In this document: piece by piece, positions 43,836 through 55,185 of the stretch
Numbering within the stretch: the first letter of the stretch is position 1
Layout: each line of letters begins with the position of its first letter
Assembly: GCF_009604455.1 (NCBI RefSeq)
Contig: NZ_WEGL01000004.1
Coordinates: forward strand, 248,001-312,000
Direction of reading: 5' to 3'
Origin: Streptomyces sp. RB17
Lineage (GTDB): Bacteria > Actinomycetota > Actinomycetes > Streptomycetales > Streptomycetaceae
DNA length: 64,000 bases
Translations under genes and position numbers: made by a program
Notes under the pieces: generated by a model
Seen by the model: the letters and a program-made list of their open reading frames with translations, nothing else
Database searches by the model: none
Told to the model about the DNA's origin: nothing

Positions 43836-45013
43836 CCGCGCTGCGCCCGGAGCGCGAGACCGATGCCTCGTACGGGGATCAGTCGTACGGGGCTTCCGGT
43901 GCGCTTGGGGACTGGGACGCGCTGGGCGCGGCCGGTTCGGTGGGTACGGGCGGTGCGGCGGGCGCGGGGGGTGCGGCGCGCCAGGGGTCGTACGCGGGCT
44001 CCTACGGGGGATCGTACGAGGAGTCGTACGAGGGGTTGTACGACGAGCCGTACCGGTCCGCGCGCGTTCTGGACGACGAGACGATGGCGCTGCGGCTGCC
44101 CGAGCCGCCGTCGAGCCCGGAGAGCGAGCCCAGAGGCGCCTCACGGGCCGCTGTGGCCTCTTCCGGCTCCTCCGCCAACGATCCCGCGGTCGGTGGCCGC
44201 GCCGCCCGCAGAAAGGCCGCCAAGCGGCGCGGTGGGCGTCATGGCGGCGGACGGGAGGCGGTGCCCGCCGGGACACCGGAGCCCGGCCGGCCGTTGTCCC
44301 GGGTGGAGGCGCGGCGGCAGGCGCGGCTGCGCAAGCCGAGCCCGGGCGTGATCGCGAGCCGGGCGATCGGTGAGGTGTTCATCACGACCGGTGTGCTGAT
44401 GCTGCTGTTCGTGACCTATCAGCTGTGGTGGACCAATGTCCGCGCCAACGCGCAGGCGGGCAGCGAGACGCACCAGCTCCAGGACGACTGGGCGAGCGGC
44501 AAGCGCAACCCGGGGGTCTTCGAGCCGGGGCAGGGCTTCGCCATCCTGCACATCCCCAAGCTGGACGTGGTCGCGCCGATCGCGGAGGGCGTCAGCACCG
44601 AGAAGGTGCTCAACAAGGGCATGGTCGGGCATTACGGCGAGGCGCCGCTGAAGACGGCGATGCCCGATGCGAAGACCGGCAACTTCGGTCTGGCCGCGCA
44701 CCGCAACACGCACGGCGAACCGTTCCGGTACATCAACCGGCTCAAGCCCGGTGACGCGGTCGTGGTGGAGACGCAGGACACGTACTTCGTGTACAAGGTG
44801 ACCTCGACGCTGCCGGTGACCTCGCCGACCAACACGAGCGTGCTGGATCCCGTTCCGAGGGGTTCGGGCTTCACCAGGCCCGGCCGCTACATCACCCTCA
44901 CCACCTGCACGCCGGAGTTCACCAGTAAGTACCGGCTGGTCGTCTGGGGCAAGATGGTCGAGGAACGCCCGCGCAGCAAGGGCAAGCCGGACGCGCTCAT
45001 CGAGCAGGGCTGA
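43832..45013 (+). CDS. Class E sortase with long disordered N-terminus
   Basis: A 393-residue sortase. The first 175 residues are cytoplasmic, disordered and rich in Gly, Tyr, Ser and Glu, with repeated SYEE/SYEG units; a basic stretch follows. The membrane helix is at about 182-206. The catalytic domain has His in LAAHRNTHGEP, Cys in TLTTCTPEF, and Arg in YRLVVWG. The tyrosine-rich tail might be a phosphorylation or interaction site. GTG 43832 overlaps the pabA stop. Confidence 0.9.
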   Translation: MTALRPERETDASYGDQSYGASGALGDWDALGAAGSVGTGGAAGAGGAARQGSYAGSYGGSYEESYEGLYDEPYRSARVLDDETMALRLPEPPSSPESEPRGASRAAVASSGSSANDPAVGGRAARRKAAKRRGGRHGGGREAVPAGTPEPGRPLSRVEARRQARLRKPSPGVIASRAIGEVFITTGVLMLLFVTYQLWWTNVRANAQAGSETHQLQDDWASGKRNPGVFEPGQGFAILHIPKLDVVAPIAEGVSTEKVLNKGMVGHYGEAPLKTAMPDAKTGNFGLAAHRNTHGEPFRYINRLKPGDAVVVETQDTYFVYKVTSTLPVTSPTNTSVLDPVPRGSGFTRPGRYITLTTCTPEFTSKYRLVVWGKMVEERPRSKGKPDALIEQG

Positions 45014-45042
45014 AGCGAGTAAGGGCAGAGGCAGAGGAAACT

Positions 45043-45795
45043 GTGGCAGCGACCGCCGACGACACCGAAGAACACACGGACGCGTCCGACCCGGAGCCGG
45101 CCGCGCGCCGTCGGCGTCCCGGGCGGATCGCCATGGCGGTCAGCGTCCTGGGTGAACTCCTCATTACCGCAGGCCTGTTGCTGGCCCTGTTCGTCGTCTA
45201 CTCGCTGTGGTGGACGAACGTGATAGCGGACCGCAAGGCGGACAAGCAGGCCGACAAGGTCCGCCAGCACTGGGCGCACTCCACCGACTCCGCTCCGGGT
45301 GCGCTGGACACCAAGGACGGCATCGGCTTCCTGCACGTTCCGTCCATGAAGAACGGCGTGGTGCTGGTCGAGAAGGGCACGAGCACGGACGTCCTGAACA
45401 ACGGCGTGGCCGGCTACTACACGGACCCCGTCAAGGCGACCCTCCCGATGACCGGCAGGACCGGCAACTTCACCCTCGCCGCCCACCGCGACGGGCACGG
45501 CGCGAAGTTCCACAACATCGACAAGGTGAAGAAGGGCGACCCGATCGTCTTCGAGACGCGGGACGACTGGTACGTCTACAAGGTCTTCTCGATCCTGCCC
45601 GAGACCTCGAAGTACAACGTCAAGGTCATCGACCAGGTCCCGAAGGAGTCCGGCGAGAGGAAGCCGGGCCACTACATCACGCTGACGACGTGCACGCCGG
45701 TGTACACCTCGGAGTACCGGTACGTGGTGTGGGGCGAGTTGGTCCGCGTGCAGAAGGTGGACAGCAAGCGGACGCTGCCGAAGGAACTGCGCTGA
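45043..45795 (+). CDS. Class E sortase
   Basis: A 250-residue sortase with a short charged N-terminus, a membrane helix at about 30-54, catalytic His in LAAHRDGHGAK, Cys in TLTTCTPVY and Arg in YRYVVWGE. It is close to its upstream neighbour in the catalytic part and starts with GTG after AGAGG. It is the last gene of the cluster; tandem sortases suggest duplication. Confidence 0.9.
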   Translation: MAATADDTEEHTDASDPEPAARRRRPGRIAMAVSVLGELLITAGLLLALFVVYSLWWTNVIADRKADKQADKVRQHWAHSTDSAPGALDTKDGIGFLHVPSMKNGVVLVEKGTSTDVLNNGVAGYYTDPVKATLPMTGRTGNFTLAAHRDGHGAKFHNIDKVKKGDPIVFETRDDWYVYKVFSILPETSKYNVKVIDQVPKESGERKPGHYITLTTCTPVYTSEYRYVVWGELVRVQKVDSKRTLPKELR

Positions 45796-45820
45796 CAGAC
45801 CCCCTTGCAGGGGGTCTGTC
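45794..45820 (+). terminator. Terminator overlapping the sortase stop codon
   Basis: A perfect 11-bp stem, GACAGACCCCC/GGGGGTCTGTC, with the loop TTGCA. The stem begins inside the TGA stop. Confidence 0.85.
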
Positions 45821-45832
45821 ACTTAGCATGAC

Positions 45833-45877
45833 GAAGGCCCGAAGCCGCAACTACGCTTTGCGACTTCGGGCCTCTTC
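45833..45877. terminator. Second hairpin in the convergent gap
   Basis: A stem around GGCCCGAAGC/GACTTCGGGCC with one mismatch and a bulge. It resembles the hairpin at 46018-46056. Confidence 0.7.
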
Positions 45878-46017
45878 GCGTCAGGCCGTGCCTATTCCAG
45901 GACCTTCAACGGCTCCCTGGCGCTCCATTCCTGGCGATCACGGTGACGGGTGAGCCGGGGAAGGGCGACCGGGGCTGACGGGGTCTTCCGGGGGCGCCTG
46001 GGGCTTCGGCATGGCCG

Positions 46018-46056
46018 GGGCCCGAAGCCGTGACTTTCTCTTACGGCTTCAGGCCC
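46018..46056. terminator. pknB terminator
   Basis: A 14-bp stem (46018-46031 with 46043-46056, one G-T) lying 49 bases after the pknB stop. It shares the GGCCCGAAGCCG arm with the previous hairpin. Confidence 0.75.
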
Positions 46057-46104
46057 TTGGCGTAGTGCTGTGACCGTCAGGACACGCGGGGGCGGACGGC
46101 GGCG

Positions 46105-48096
<1,992 letters not shown>

Positions 48097-48285
48097 AGCT
48101 ACCTACCAGCCCTCTCCGTCGGTCCCGGCCGCACAGTGGTGTGCGGCCGGAGGCTGCCGTCCGGGCCTACCGTACCCGGCTCGCTTTGTATGACCTGGCC
48201 AAGCCCGGAACCCGATACAGGACCGGTATCGCAACGTGCGGTGTTGTGAAGGAGACGTGAGCGGCGTCACTTCCTGGGGGCAAGG

Positions 48286-49761
48286 TCACTTCTTGGAGTT
48301 GATGACCGCCTCCATGACGTTCTTCGCGATCGGTGCGGCCAGGCCGCCGCCGGAGATGTCGTCGCGATTGGCCTGGTCGTCCTCGATCACCACGGCCACG
48401 GCGACCGGCGAGCTGCCGTCGGGCAGCTTGGCGAAGGAGATGAACCACGCGTACGGGTTGGCGCTGTTCGCCACGCCGTGCTGCGCGGTACCGGTCTTGC
48501 CGCCGACGGTGACACCGCCGATCTTCGCGTTCGTGCCGGTGCCCCTCTCGACCACCGTCTGCATCATGTCCTGCAGGATCTGCGCGTTGGCCGGCGACAG
48601 CGGCCGGCTCATCTCCTCCGGCTGGGTCTTCTGGACCGGGTCGAGGTTGGAGGACTGCAGTTCGTCGACCATGTACGGCTTCATCAGCTTGCCGTCGTCG
48701 GCGACCGCCGAGGCGACCATGGCCATCTGCAGTGGGGTCGCGGCGGTGTTGTACTGGCCGATGGAGGACAGCGCGGTCTGCGACTGGTTCATGTTGTCGG
48801 AGAACACCGACGCGTTGGAGCGGACCGGGGTGAACTGCTCGGAGTCGAAGCCGAACTTCTTCGCCTCGGCCAGCATCTTGTCGTTGCCGAGGTCGGAGCC
48901 GATCTTGCCGAAGACCGAGTTGCAGGAGTACTGCAGGGCGGCCCGCAGAGTGGCGTCCTTACACGGGATGTTGCCCTCGTTCTTCAGCGGGGTCGTGGTG
49001 CCCGGCATGATCCATGGCAGCGGCGAGTTGGTCTTCTCGTCGGCCGACTTGTACAGGCCGTTCTCCAGCGCGGCGGCCGCGGTGACGACCTTGAAGGTGG
49101 AGCCCGGCGGGTAGGTCTCGCGCAGTGCGCGGTTGAGCATCGGGTCGGCCGGGTTGTTCGCCTTCTGGAGCTTGTTCCAGGCCTTGGCGTCGCTGTCGGA
49201 GTAGCCCGAGAAGGACGAGGGGTCGTACGACGGGTAGGAGGCCAGCGCCAGGATCTTGCCGGTGGACGGCTCCAGGGCGACGACCGCGCCCTTGCCGCCC
49301 CGCTGGGCCAGCCCGCTGTACGCCGCCTTCTGCGCGGCCGCGTTCAGCGTGGTGACGACGTTGCCGCCCTGCTTCGGCTTGCCGGTGATCATGTCGAGGG
49401 TGTTGCGGAAGAAGAGCCGGTCGTCGTTGCCGGTGAGGATGCCGTCGTCGATCTTCTCCAGCTGACTGCCGTCGAAGGCCTGCGAGGAGTAGCCGGTGAC
49501 CGGGGCCCACATGGCCCCGTTCTTGTAGGTCCGCTTGTACTTGAAGTCGCCGCTCTTGGACATGGCGGAACCGGTTATCGGGTTGCCGTCGACGATGATG
49601 TCGCCGCGCGGGTGGGCGTAGCGCTCGATGGCGACCCGGCGGTTGTCCTTCTCGCTCGCCAGCTGGTCGGCCTTGACGTACTGGAGGTAGTTGTCGCGGA
49701 TCAGGAGGGCCAGGATGAGCAGGCCGCAGAAGATCGCGATCCGGCGCAGGGGCTTGTTCAT
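48286..49761 (-). CDS. pbpA: Penicillin-binding protein 2-type transpeptidase PbpA
   Basis: A 491-residue class B PBP with an N-terminal membrane helix (about 7-24), a dimerisation domain and a transpeptidase domain. The active-site SxxK is PGSTFKV, the SxN motif is YSCNS, and KTGTAQ completes the set. It cross-links peptidoglycan together with the FtsW/RodA-type glycosyltransferase upstream. Its ATG overlaps the ftsW stop by four bases. Confidence 0.95.
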   Translation of the reverse strand: MNKPLRRIAIFCGLLILALLIRDNYLQYVKADQLASEKDNRRVAIERYAHPRGDIIVDGNPITGSAMSKSGDFKYKRTYKNGAMWAPVTGYSSQAFDGSQLEKIDDGILTGNDDRLFFRNTLDMITGKPKQGGNVVTTLNAAAQKAAYSGLAQRGGKGAVVALEPSTGKILALASYPSYDPSSFSGYSDSDAKAWNKLQKANNPADPMLNRALRETYPPGSTFKVVTAAAALENGLYKSADEKTNSPLPWIMPGTTTPLKNEGNIPCKDATLRAALQYSCNSVFGKIGSDLGNDKMLAEAKKFGFDSEQFTPVRSNASVFSDNMNQSQTALSSIGQYNTAATPLQMAMVASAVADDGKLMKPYMVDELQSSNLDPVQKTQPEEMSRPLSPANAQILQDMMQTVVERGTGTNAKIGGVTVGGKTGTAQHGVANSANPYAWFISFAKLPDGSSPVAVAVVIEDDQANRDDISGGGLAAPIAKNVMEAVINSKK

Positions 49762-51209
49762 GACGGGCGGACCACCTGGGTCATCTCGGCGTCGGGGTTC
49801 GTGGCGGGGGAGGGCGCCGGGCGGCGGGCGGTGTCGCTGATGCGGATGAGGATGCCGATCAGCGCCCAGTTGGCGACCACGGAGGAACCGCCGGAGGCCA
49901 GGAACGGCATGGTCATACCGGTCAGCGGGATGAGGCCCATCACACCGCCGGCAACGACGAAGACCTGGAGTGCGAAGGCGCCGGACAGGCCGACGGCGAG
50001 CAGCTTGCCGAACGGGTCGCGGGCGGCGAGGGCGGTGCGTACGCCGCGCTCCACTATCAGGCCGTAGATCAGCAGGATCGCCATGATGCCCGCCAGGCCC
50101 AGCTCTTCACCGAAGGTCGCGAGGATGAAGTCCGAGTTGGCGGCGAAGCCGATCAGCGCGGAGTGGCCCTGACCCCAGCCGGTGCCGAGGGTGCCGCCGG
50201 AACCGAACGCCCACAGGGATTGCTGCAGCTGGTCGGAGTGGAGAATGCCGTCGTGGGTGACCTGGCGGCTCAGCTGGTACTCGCGCATCGGGTTGAGCCA
50301 GGCCTGCACACGCGTCTGGATGTGCGACTCGAAGCTGGCCACGCCGACGGCGCCGACCGCGGACATCAGCAGACCGAAGACGATCCAGCTGGTCCGCTCG
50401 GTGGCGACGTACAGCATGATCACGAACATGCCGAAGAACAGCAGCGAGGTGCCCAGGTCGGTCTCGAAGACCAGGATGAGGATCGACATCGCCCAGACGA
50501 CCAGGATGGGACCGAGGTCACGGCCACGCGGCAGGTACAGGCCCATGAAGCGGCGGCTGGCGAGGGCGAGGGCGTCGCGCTTGACCATCAGATAGCCGGC
50601 GAAGAAGACCGCGAGGACGATCTTCGCGAACTCGCCGGGCTGAAGGGAGCCGAGGCCGGGAACCCTGATCCAGATCTTGGCGCCGTAGATGTCGGCCCCG
50701 AGGCCCGGCACCAGCGGAAGGAGCAGCAGGACCAGGGCGCAGACCATGGAGATGTACGTGTAGCGCTGCAGGACTCGGTGGTCCTTGAGGAAGATCAGCA
50801 CCACCGCGAACACGGCGATGGCCAGCGCCGTGTACAGCAGCTGCCGGGGCGCGGCCGGGGCGAAGTGGGGCAGCGACTGCAACTGCTTCGACTGGTCCAG
50901 CCGCCAGATCACCACGAGTCCGAGCCCGTTCAGCAGCGTGGCCAGCGGCAGCAGCAGCGGGTCGGCGTACGGCGCGAACTTCCGTACGGCGAGATGGGCG
51001 ACGCCGGCCAGCAGACCGAGACCGAGGCCGTAGGACAGCAGCCCGGTCGGCACCGAGTTGTTGATGGCCAGGCCCACGTTGGCGTACGCGAACACCGGGA
51101 TGGCCACGGCGAAGACCAGCAGGGCCAGCTCGGTGTTGCGGCGGCTCGGCGCGCCGATCGCGCCGATCGTGGACGTGTGGTGCGTCGGCGAGTTAGTCGT
51201 ACTGCTCAT
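49758..51209 (-). CDS. ftsW: FtsW/RodA/SpoVE-family peptidoglycan glycosyltransferase
   Basis: A 483-residue SEDS protein with about 10-12 membrane helices. The family signature appears around VVIWRLDQ and, near the C-terminus, GLIPLTGMTMPFLASGGSS. It polymerises lipid II and works with the adjacent PbpA. The gene is often called ftsW or rodA in this operon; the choice is conventional because the division and elongation paralogues are hard to tell apart from sequence alone. Confidence 0.93.
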   Translation of the reverse strand: MSSTTNSPTHHTSTIGAIGAPSRRNTELALLVFAVAIPVFAYANVGLAINNSVPTGLLSYGLGLGLLAGVAHLAVRKFAPYADPLLLPLATLLNGLGLVVIWRLDQSKQLQSLPHFAPAAPRQLLYTALAIAVFAVVLIFLKDHRVLQRYTYISMVCALVLLLLPLVPGLGADIYGAKIWIRVPGLGSLQPGEFAKIVLAVFFAGYLMVKRDALALASRRFMGLYLPRGRDLGPILVVWAMSILILVFETDLGTSLLFFGMFVIMLYVATERTSWIVFGLLMSAVGAVGVASFESHIQTRVQAWLNPMREYQLSRQVTHDGILHSDQLQQSLWAFGSGGTLGTGWGQGHSALIGFAANSDFILATFGEELGLAGIMAILLIYGLIVERGVRTALAARDPFGKLLAVGLSGAFALQVFVVAGGVMGLIPLTGMTMPFLASGGSSVVANWALIGILIRISDTARRPAPSPATNPDAEMTQVVRPS

Positions 51210-51236
51210 CGTGTGACAGGGCCTCTCGCGGCTCGG

Positions 51237-52835
51237 CTACTGCTTGCCGCACTGATCGACGACCTTCTGCTCATCCTCGGAGAGGCTCGGGCCGGGGTTC
51301 GGAGTGGCGGACGCGGACGGCGGCTTCGAAGAGGTCTTCGTAGCGGGCGCCGATCCGGATGGGTGCGGAGTCGGTGTCGATGTCGCCTTGGACGTGAAAG
51401 CGGTACGGGTGGTTCCCGTGGTGCCTCCGGCCTCGCCCTGGCCCGTCTTGGCGTTCCGCTCGGACTCGGCGGCCGTACGCTCCGCCTGCTTCCTGCACGC
51501 GGAGGCCTGCACCGACAGAGCCTCGATCTTCGCCTGCGCCTGCTGCAGACCACCCGCGGCGATCGTGTTCTTGACCTGCTTCTGCTGGTAGGGCGGCAGG
51601 TACTTGAGTTCGATCTCGGGGTGGTCCCTCTCCACCTTCGACAGCGACACCCAGGCCAGATCCTGGCTGATCCCGCGGTACAGCGCCACGTGCTCGTCCT
51701 TGACGCCGACGTAGTACTGCGTCTGCGTCCAGCGGTAGCCGCCGTAGAGACCGCCGCCGATGACGGCGAGGGCGAGGACGCCGTAGAGGGATCTCTTCAG
51801 CCACCTGCGTCCGCCGCGCGGCTTGGTGAAGTCGCCGTCGGCGTAGTCGCCGAAGCTGCCCGCCGGGGCGTACCCGGTGGTGTCGCCGGAGCCGGGCGGG
51901 CCGAACTCGCCGCCGCCGTGCCCGGACTGCCGGCGGCCCAGGTGGGAGGCGCGGCCGGCGGGGGTCTGCATGATGCCGTTGTCGTGCAGATGGTGCTGGT
52001 TCTCGGCGACCGCGCCGACCACGACCGGCTGGTCGGACAGCTGCCCGGCGAGGGTGTCACCGGTGTCCAGGTCCAGGACGTCGGCGACGATGACGGTGAT
52101 GTTGTCGGGGCCGCCGCCGCGCAGCGCGAGCTGGATCAGCTCCTGCACGGTCTCCTGCGGGCCCTGGTAGCTGGCGAGGGTCTCCTCGATCGTCTGGTGG
52201 GAGACGACGGCGGACAGCCCGTCGGAGCAGATCAGATAGCGGTCGCCGGCCCGGACCTCACGGATCGACAGGTCGGGCTCGACGTGGTCGCCGCTGCCGA
52301 GGGCGCGCATCAGCAGGGAGCGCTGGGGGTGGGTGGTGGCCTCTTCCTCGGTGATCCGGCCCTCGTCGACCAGCCGCTGCACCCAGGTGTGGTCCTGGGT
52401 GATCTGGGTGAGAACCCCGTCGCGCAGCAGATAGGCGCGGGAGTCGCCCACGTGCACCAGGCCGAGCCGCTGGCCGGTCCACAGCAGGGCGGTGAGGGTC
52501 GTCCCCATGCCCTCCAGCTGGGGGTCCTCCTCGACCATGGCGCGCAGCTGGTCGTTGGCGCGCTGCACGGCCGCGCCGAGGGAGGTGAGGATGTCGGAGC
52601 CGGGCACGTCGTCGTCGAGCGTGACCAGGGTGGAGATCACCTCGGAGGAGGCGACCTCGCCGGCCGCCTGGCCGCCCATGCCGTCGGCGATAGCGAGCAG
52701 CCGCGGACCGGCGTAGCCCGAGTCCTCGTTGCCCTCGCGGATCATGCCTTTGTGCGATCCGGCGGCAAAGCGCAGTGACAGACTCATGCGCACCTCGCCC
52801 GTCGGCTCCGAATGCAGCCGGTCGTGTCGAGCCAC
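51237..52835 (-). CDS. pstP: PP2C-type protein phosphatase PstP
   Basis: About 532 residues. The cytoplasmic PP2C domain (about 20-250) has the metal-binding Asp residues in EGNEDSGYAG, AIADGMGGQA, SDGLS and GPDNITVIV. A Gly/His-rich linker, a membrane helix (about 350-372) and an extracytoplasmic part ending in a Ser/Thr/Pro-rich tail follow. It reverses PknB phosphorylation. The start is placed at GTG 52835 with GGAGG 9 bases upstream; the frame is open to GTG 52844, and ATG 52787 (MSLSLRF) is another option. Confidence 0.94.
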   Translation of the reverse strand: MARHDRLHSEPTGEVRMSLSLRFAAGSHKGMIREGNEDSGYAGPRLLAIADGMGGQAAGEVASSEVISTLVTLDDDVPGSDILTSLGAAVQRANDQLRAMVEEDPQLEGMGTTLTALLWTGQRLGLVHVGDSRAYLLRDGVLTQITQDHTWVQRLVDEGRITEEEATTHPQRSLLMRALGSGDHVEPDLSIREVRAGDRYLICSDGLSAVVSHQTIEETLASYQGPQETVQELIQLALRGGGPDNITVIVADVLDLDTGDTLAGQLSDQPVVVGAVAENQHHLHDNGIMQTPAGRASHLGRRQSGHGGGEFGPPGSGDTTGYAPAGSFGDYADGDFTKPRGGRRWLKRSLYGVLALAVIGGGLYGGYRWTQTQYYVGVKDEHVALYRGISQDLAWVSLSKVERDHPEIELKYLPPYQQKQVKNTIAAGGLQQAQAKIEALSVQASACRKQAERTAAESERNAKTGQGEAGGTTGTTRTAFTSKATSTPTPHPSGSAPATKTSSKPPSASATPNPGPSLSEDEQKVVDQCGKQ

Positions 52836-52919
52836 ACTGCCCACCCTCCGGTCGGGAGCGCGCCGGAGGCCGGGGTGTGGCCTGCTTCTGCGTGCTCGCT
52901 CCGCTCGCTCATTGTCGTA

Positions 52920-53450
52920 CTACTTCCGCAGCTCGATGACGGTCTTGCCGATGCGGATCGGCGCGCCCAGCGGGATCGGCGTGGGAGTCGTCAGCCGGGA
53001 CCGGTCCAGGTAGGTGCCGTTGGTGGAGCCGAGGTCCTCGACGATCCACTGACCGTCGCGGTCCGGGTAGATCCTGGCATGCCGGCTCGAGGCGTAGTCG
53101 TCGTCCAGCACGATCGTGGAGTCGTGCGCACGGCCCAGCGTGATCGTCTGGCCCTGCAGCGCGACCGTCGTGCCGGTCAGCGTGCCCTCGGTCACCACCA
53201 GCTTGCTGGGTGCGTTGCGACCGCGCCGCCCGCCGCCCTGCTGGCCGCGCTGCTGCGGGGGCGCGGACTGCTGCCGGGCCGCCTGCTGCCGGCCCTGCTG
53301 CTGGGCACGCCCGGCCTCCCTGCGCGCTCCGCGCTGGGTGACGCGCGTACCGAACAGGTCGCTCCGGATGACCTGTACGGCCACGATCACGAACAGCCAC
53401 AGTACGGCCAGGAAACCCAGCCGCATGACCGTGAGGGTCAGCTCTGACAT
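52920..53450 (-). CDS. fhaB: FHA-domain protein FhaB
   Basis: A 176-residue protein with an N-terminal membrane helix (about 8-28), a Gln/Arg-rich linker and an FHA domain (about 85-174). The phosphothreonine-binding residues are in LGRAHDSTI, SSRHARI and LGSTNGTYLD. In mycobacteria FhaB (FipA-interacting) links PknB signals to division. It is separated from fhaA by ten bases. Confidence 0.93.
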   Translation of the reverse strand: MSELTLTVMRLGFLAVLWLFVIVAVQVIRSDLFGTRVTQRGARREAGRAQQQGRQQAARQQSAPPQQRGQQGGGRRGRNAPSKLVVTEGTLTGTTVALQGQTITLGRAHDSTIVLDDDYASSRHARIYPDRDGQWIVEDLGSTNGTYLDRSRLTTPTPIPLGAPIRIGKTVIELRK

Positions 53451-53460
53451 TGCCCCCGCT

Positions 53461-54342
53461 TCACCCTTCGGCTTGCCTATAGATAACGGTGGTGCTGCCC
53501 ACGACGATCCGCGAGCCGTCGCGGAGCGTAGCGCGGGTGGTGTGCTGCCCGTCCACCACGATGCCGTTGGTGGAGCCGAGATCCTGGATCGTCGAGGGCG
53601 TTCCGGTCCGGATCTCGCAGTGCCGGCGGGAGACGCCGGGGTCGTCGATCCGCACGTCGGCGTCGGTGCTGCGGCCCAGCACCAGCGTCGGGCGGGAGAT
53701 CTGGTGGCGGGTGCCGTTGATCTCGATCCAGTAGCGGGTGCGCCCGCCGCTCGTCGGGGCGGCCGCGGGCCGCTGGGTGGCGGGCTGGGGATAGCCGTAG
53801 CCGCCGGGGCGGGCGCCGGGCGGCGGCGCGGACGGCATCGGGGGTGCGCCGGCGGGCGTGGCGGGCGGATATCCGTAGCCGCCCTGGGCGCCCTGCGCGG
53901 GACCGGGACGGCCGGGGGCCGGGGCCGCGGGCGCGTGCGGGGCCTGGGGTGCCGCCTGCTGGCTGCTGGAGGAGGCGAGGGTGCGCGAGCGCACCCGGTA
54001 CAGGCCGGTGTCGAGGTCGTCCGCCTTCTCCAGATTGACCTTGATCGGGCCCATGAAGGTGTAGCGCTGCTGCTTGGCGTAGTCGCGCACCATGCCGGCC
54101 AGCTCGTCGCCGAGCTGCCCGGAATACGGGCTGAGGCGCTCGTAGTCCGGCGCGCTCAGCTCCACGATGAAGTCGTTCGGTACGACGGTCCGGTCGCGGT
54201 TCCAGATCGTGGCGTTGTTGTCGCACTCACGCTGGAGCGCGCCGGCGATCTCCACGGGCTGGACCTCGGACTTGAAGACCTTGGCGAAGGTGCCGTTCAC
54301 CAGACCTTCGAGACGCTGCTCGAACTTCTTCAGGACTCCCAT
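53461..54342 (-). CDS. fhaA: FHA-domain protein FhaA
   Basis: A 293-residue protein with an N-terminal DUF3662 domain (1-115), a Pro/Gly/Ala-rich linker (about 120-200) and a C-terminal FHA domain (about 205-290) with LGRSTDADV, SRRHCEI and LGSTNGIVVDG. In mycobacteria FhaA binds the phosphorylated pseudokinase of MviN/MurJ and restrains lipid II export. The cognate pseudokinase lies at the far left of this window. It is the first gene of the operon. Confidence 0.94.
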   Translation of the reverse strand: MGVLKKFEQRLEGLVNGTFAKVFKSEVQPVEIAGALQRECDNNATIWNRDRTVVPNDFIVELSAPDYERLSPYSGQLGDELAGMVRDYAKQQRYTFMGPIKVNLEKADDLDTGLYRVRSRTLASSSSQQAAPQAPHAPAAPAPGRPGPAQGAQGGYGYPPATPAGAPPMPSAPPPGARPGGYGYPQPATQRPAAAPTSGGRTRYWIEINGTRHQISRPTLVLGRSTDADVRIDDPGVSRRHCEIRTGTPSTIQDLGSTNGIVVDGQHTTRATLRDGSRIVVGSTTVIYRQAEG

Positions 54343-54631
54343 GGGGCACCTCCTCCGTCCCTGCCGTTGTCTTGCCCTGCTGTGTGGCCGCTGCCTTGCC
54401 TGTACTGCTGGTTCCGCTGGTACTGCTCACTGATCGTATCTACGCGCCCGGCAATCAGCCGGTTCCCCCAGCGGCTCCCCTTCGAACTCATGGTGCGCAC
54501 TCCTGCTGCCAAGGATCGTAAAGGGGGTCGCAGACCAGTGTCCCGCACCTGGCTGTGGACCCGGCCCGCCTCCTGGGGAGATGCCGGGGACCGGTACGAG
54601 GTTGATACGTGAAGCGGGTCTCCTTGATACG

Positions 54632-54690
54632 TGGGGTGGGGTTGGGGTGGGTAGGAGGGGAGGTTTAGGGGTGGGTGGGGCTGGGGTTGG
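54632..54690 (+). other. G-quadruplex-prone tract
   Basis: Eight runs of three or four G separated by one to eight bases on the plus strand, far more than the four needed for a quadruplex. It lies about 290 bases upstream of fhaA. Confidence 0.7.
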
Positions 54691-54865
54691 CCCTGCTCTG
54701 GGTCTTGGGCTCGGCTGGGGCTGCGGCTGTCGTGCGCGGGGGCGGTTACGGCAGAAGCAGGGCGCGAGGCGGGGGCGGCGCTTGGGCGTGGCGGGAGGCG
54801 TGGTTGAGGCGCGGTGGCCTGGGGTGGGCAGGGGTGCGGGCGGTCTCGGGGCGGAGGGAAGGGAT

Positions 54866-54895
54866 GTGAACCCGCCCCGTACGACGTGCTAATGT
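54866..54895 (+). promoter_or_regulatory. Promoter of tRNA-Leu
   Basis: GTGAAC (54866-54871) and TAATGT (54890-54895) with an 18-base spacer, about 50 bases before the tRNA. Confidence 0.55.
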
Positions 54896-54951
54896 TCTGG
54901 GTGTCGGAAGGGGCCAGCCCGAAAGGGACGGGACCGGAAGGCACACCCAAT

Positions 54952-55035
54952 GCGCGGGTGGCGGAATAGGCAGACGCGCTGGATTCAGGTTCCAGTGCCC
55001 GCAAGGGCGTGGGGGTTCAACTCCCCCCTCGCGCA
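54952..55035 (+). tRNA. tRNA-Leu (CAG)
   Basis: An 84-base class II tRNA with a variable arm (TGCCCGCAAGGGCGT), anticodon loop TTCAGGT (anticodon CAG), and acceptor stem GCGCGGG/CTCGCGC. CCA is not encoded. Confidence 0.96.
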
Positions 55036-55046
55036 CAGAGACGAGA

Positions 55047-55091
55047 CGGGTCTCTGCCGGTGACGGAAGTCACGGCAGGGGCCCGTTTCGC
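55047..55091 (+). terminator. Terminator after tRNA-Leu
   Basis: A long hairpin, CGGGTCTCTGCCGGTGAC pairing with GTCACGGCAGGGGCCCG across the loop GGAA, with small bulges, then TTTCG. Confidence 0.8.
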
Positions 55092-55185
55092 GTTGTGCTG
55101 ACATCTGGCTGGCCGGCCCCGGAGGACCAGCCGCGATCCTTCCGTGAGATAGCTCACCGACGGGCTCGGGACGGGCGGCTCGGCT

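Larger units (their letters stand above)
54343..54951. promoter_or_regulatory. fhaA upstream region with G-tracts
   Basis: 609 bases without a supported gene. It holds the promoter region of the fhaA-to-pknB operon (a TAGATAC about 54441-54447 on the minus strand could be its -10), a dense run of G-tracts (54632-54690), and the tRNA-Leu promoter. Confidence 0.55.
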
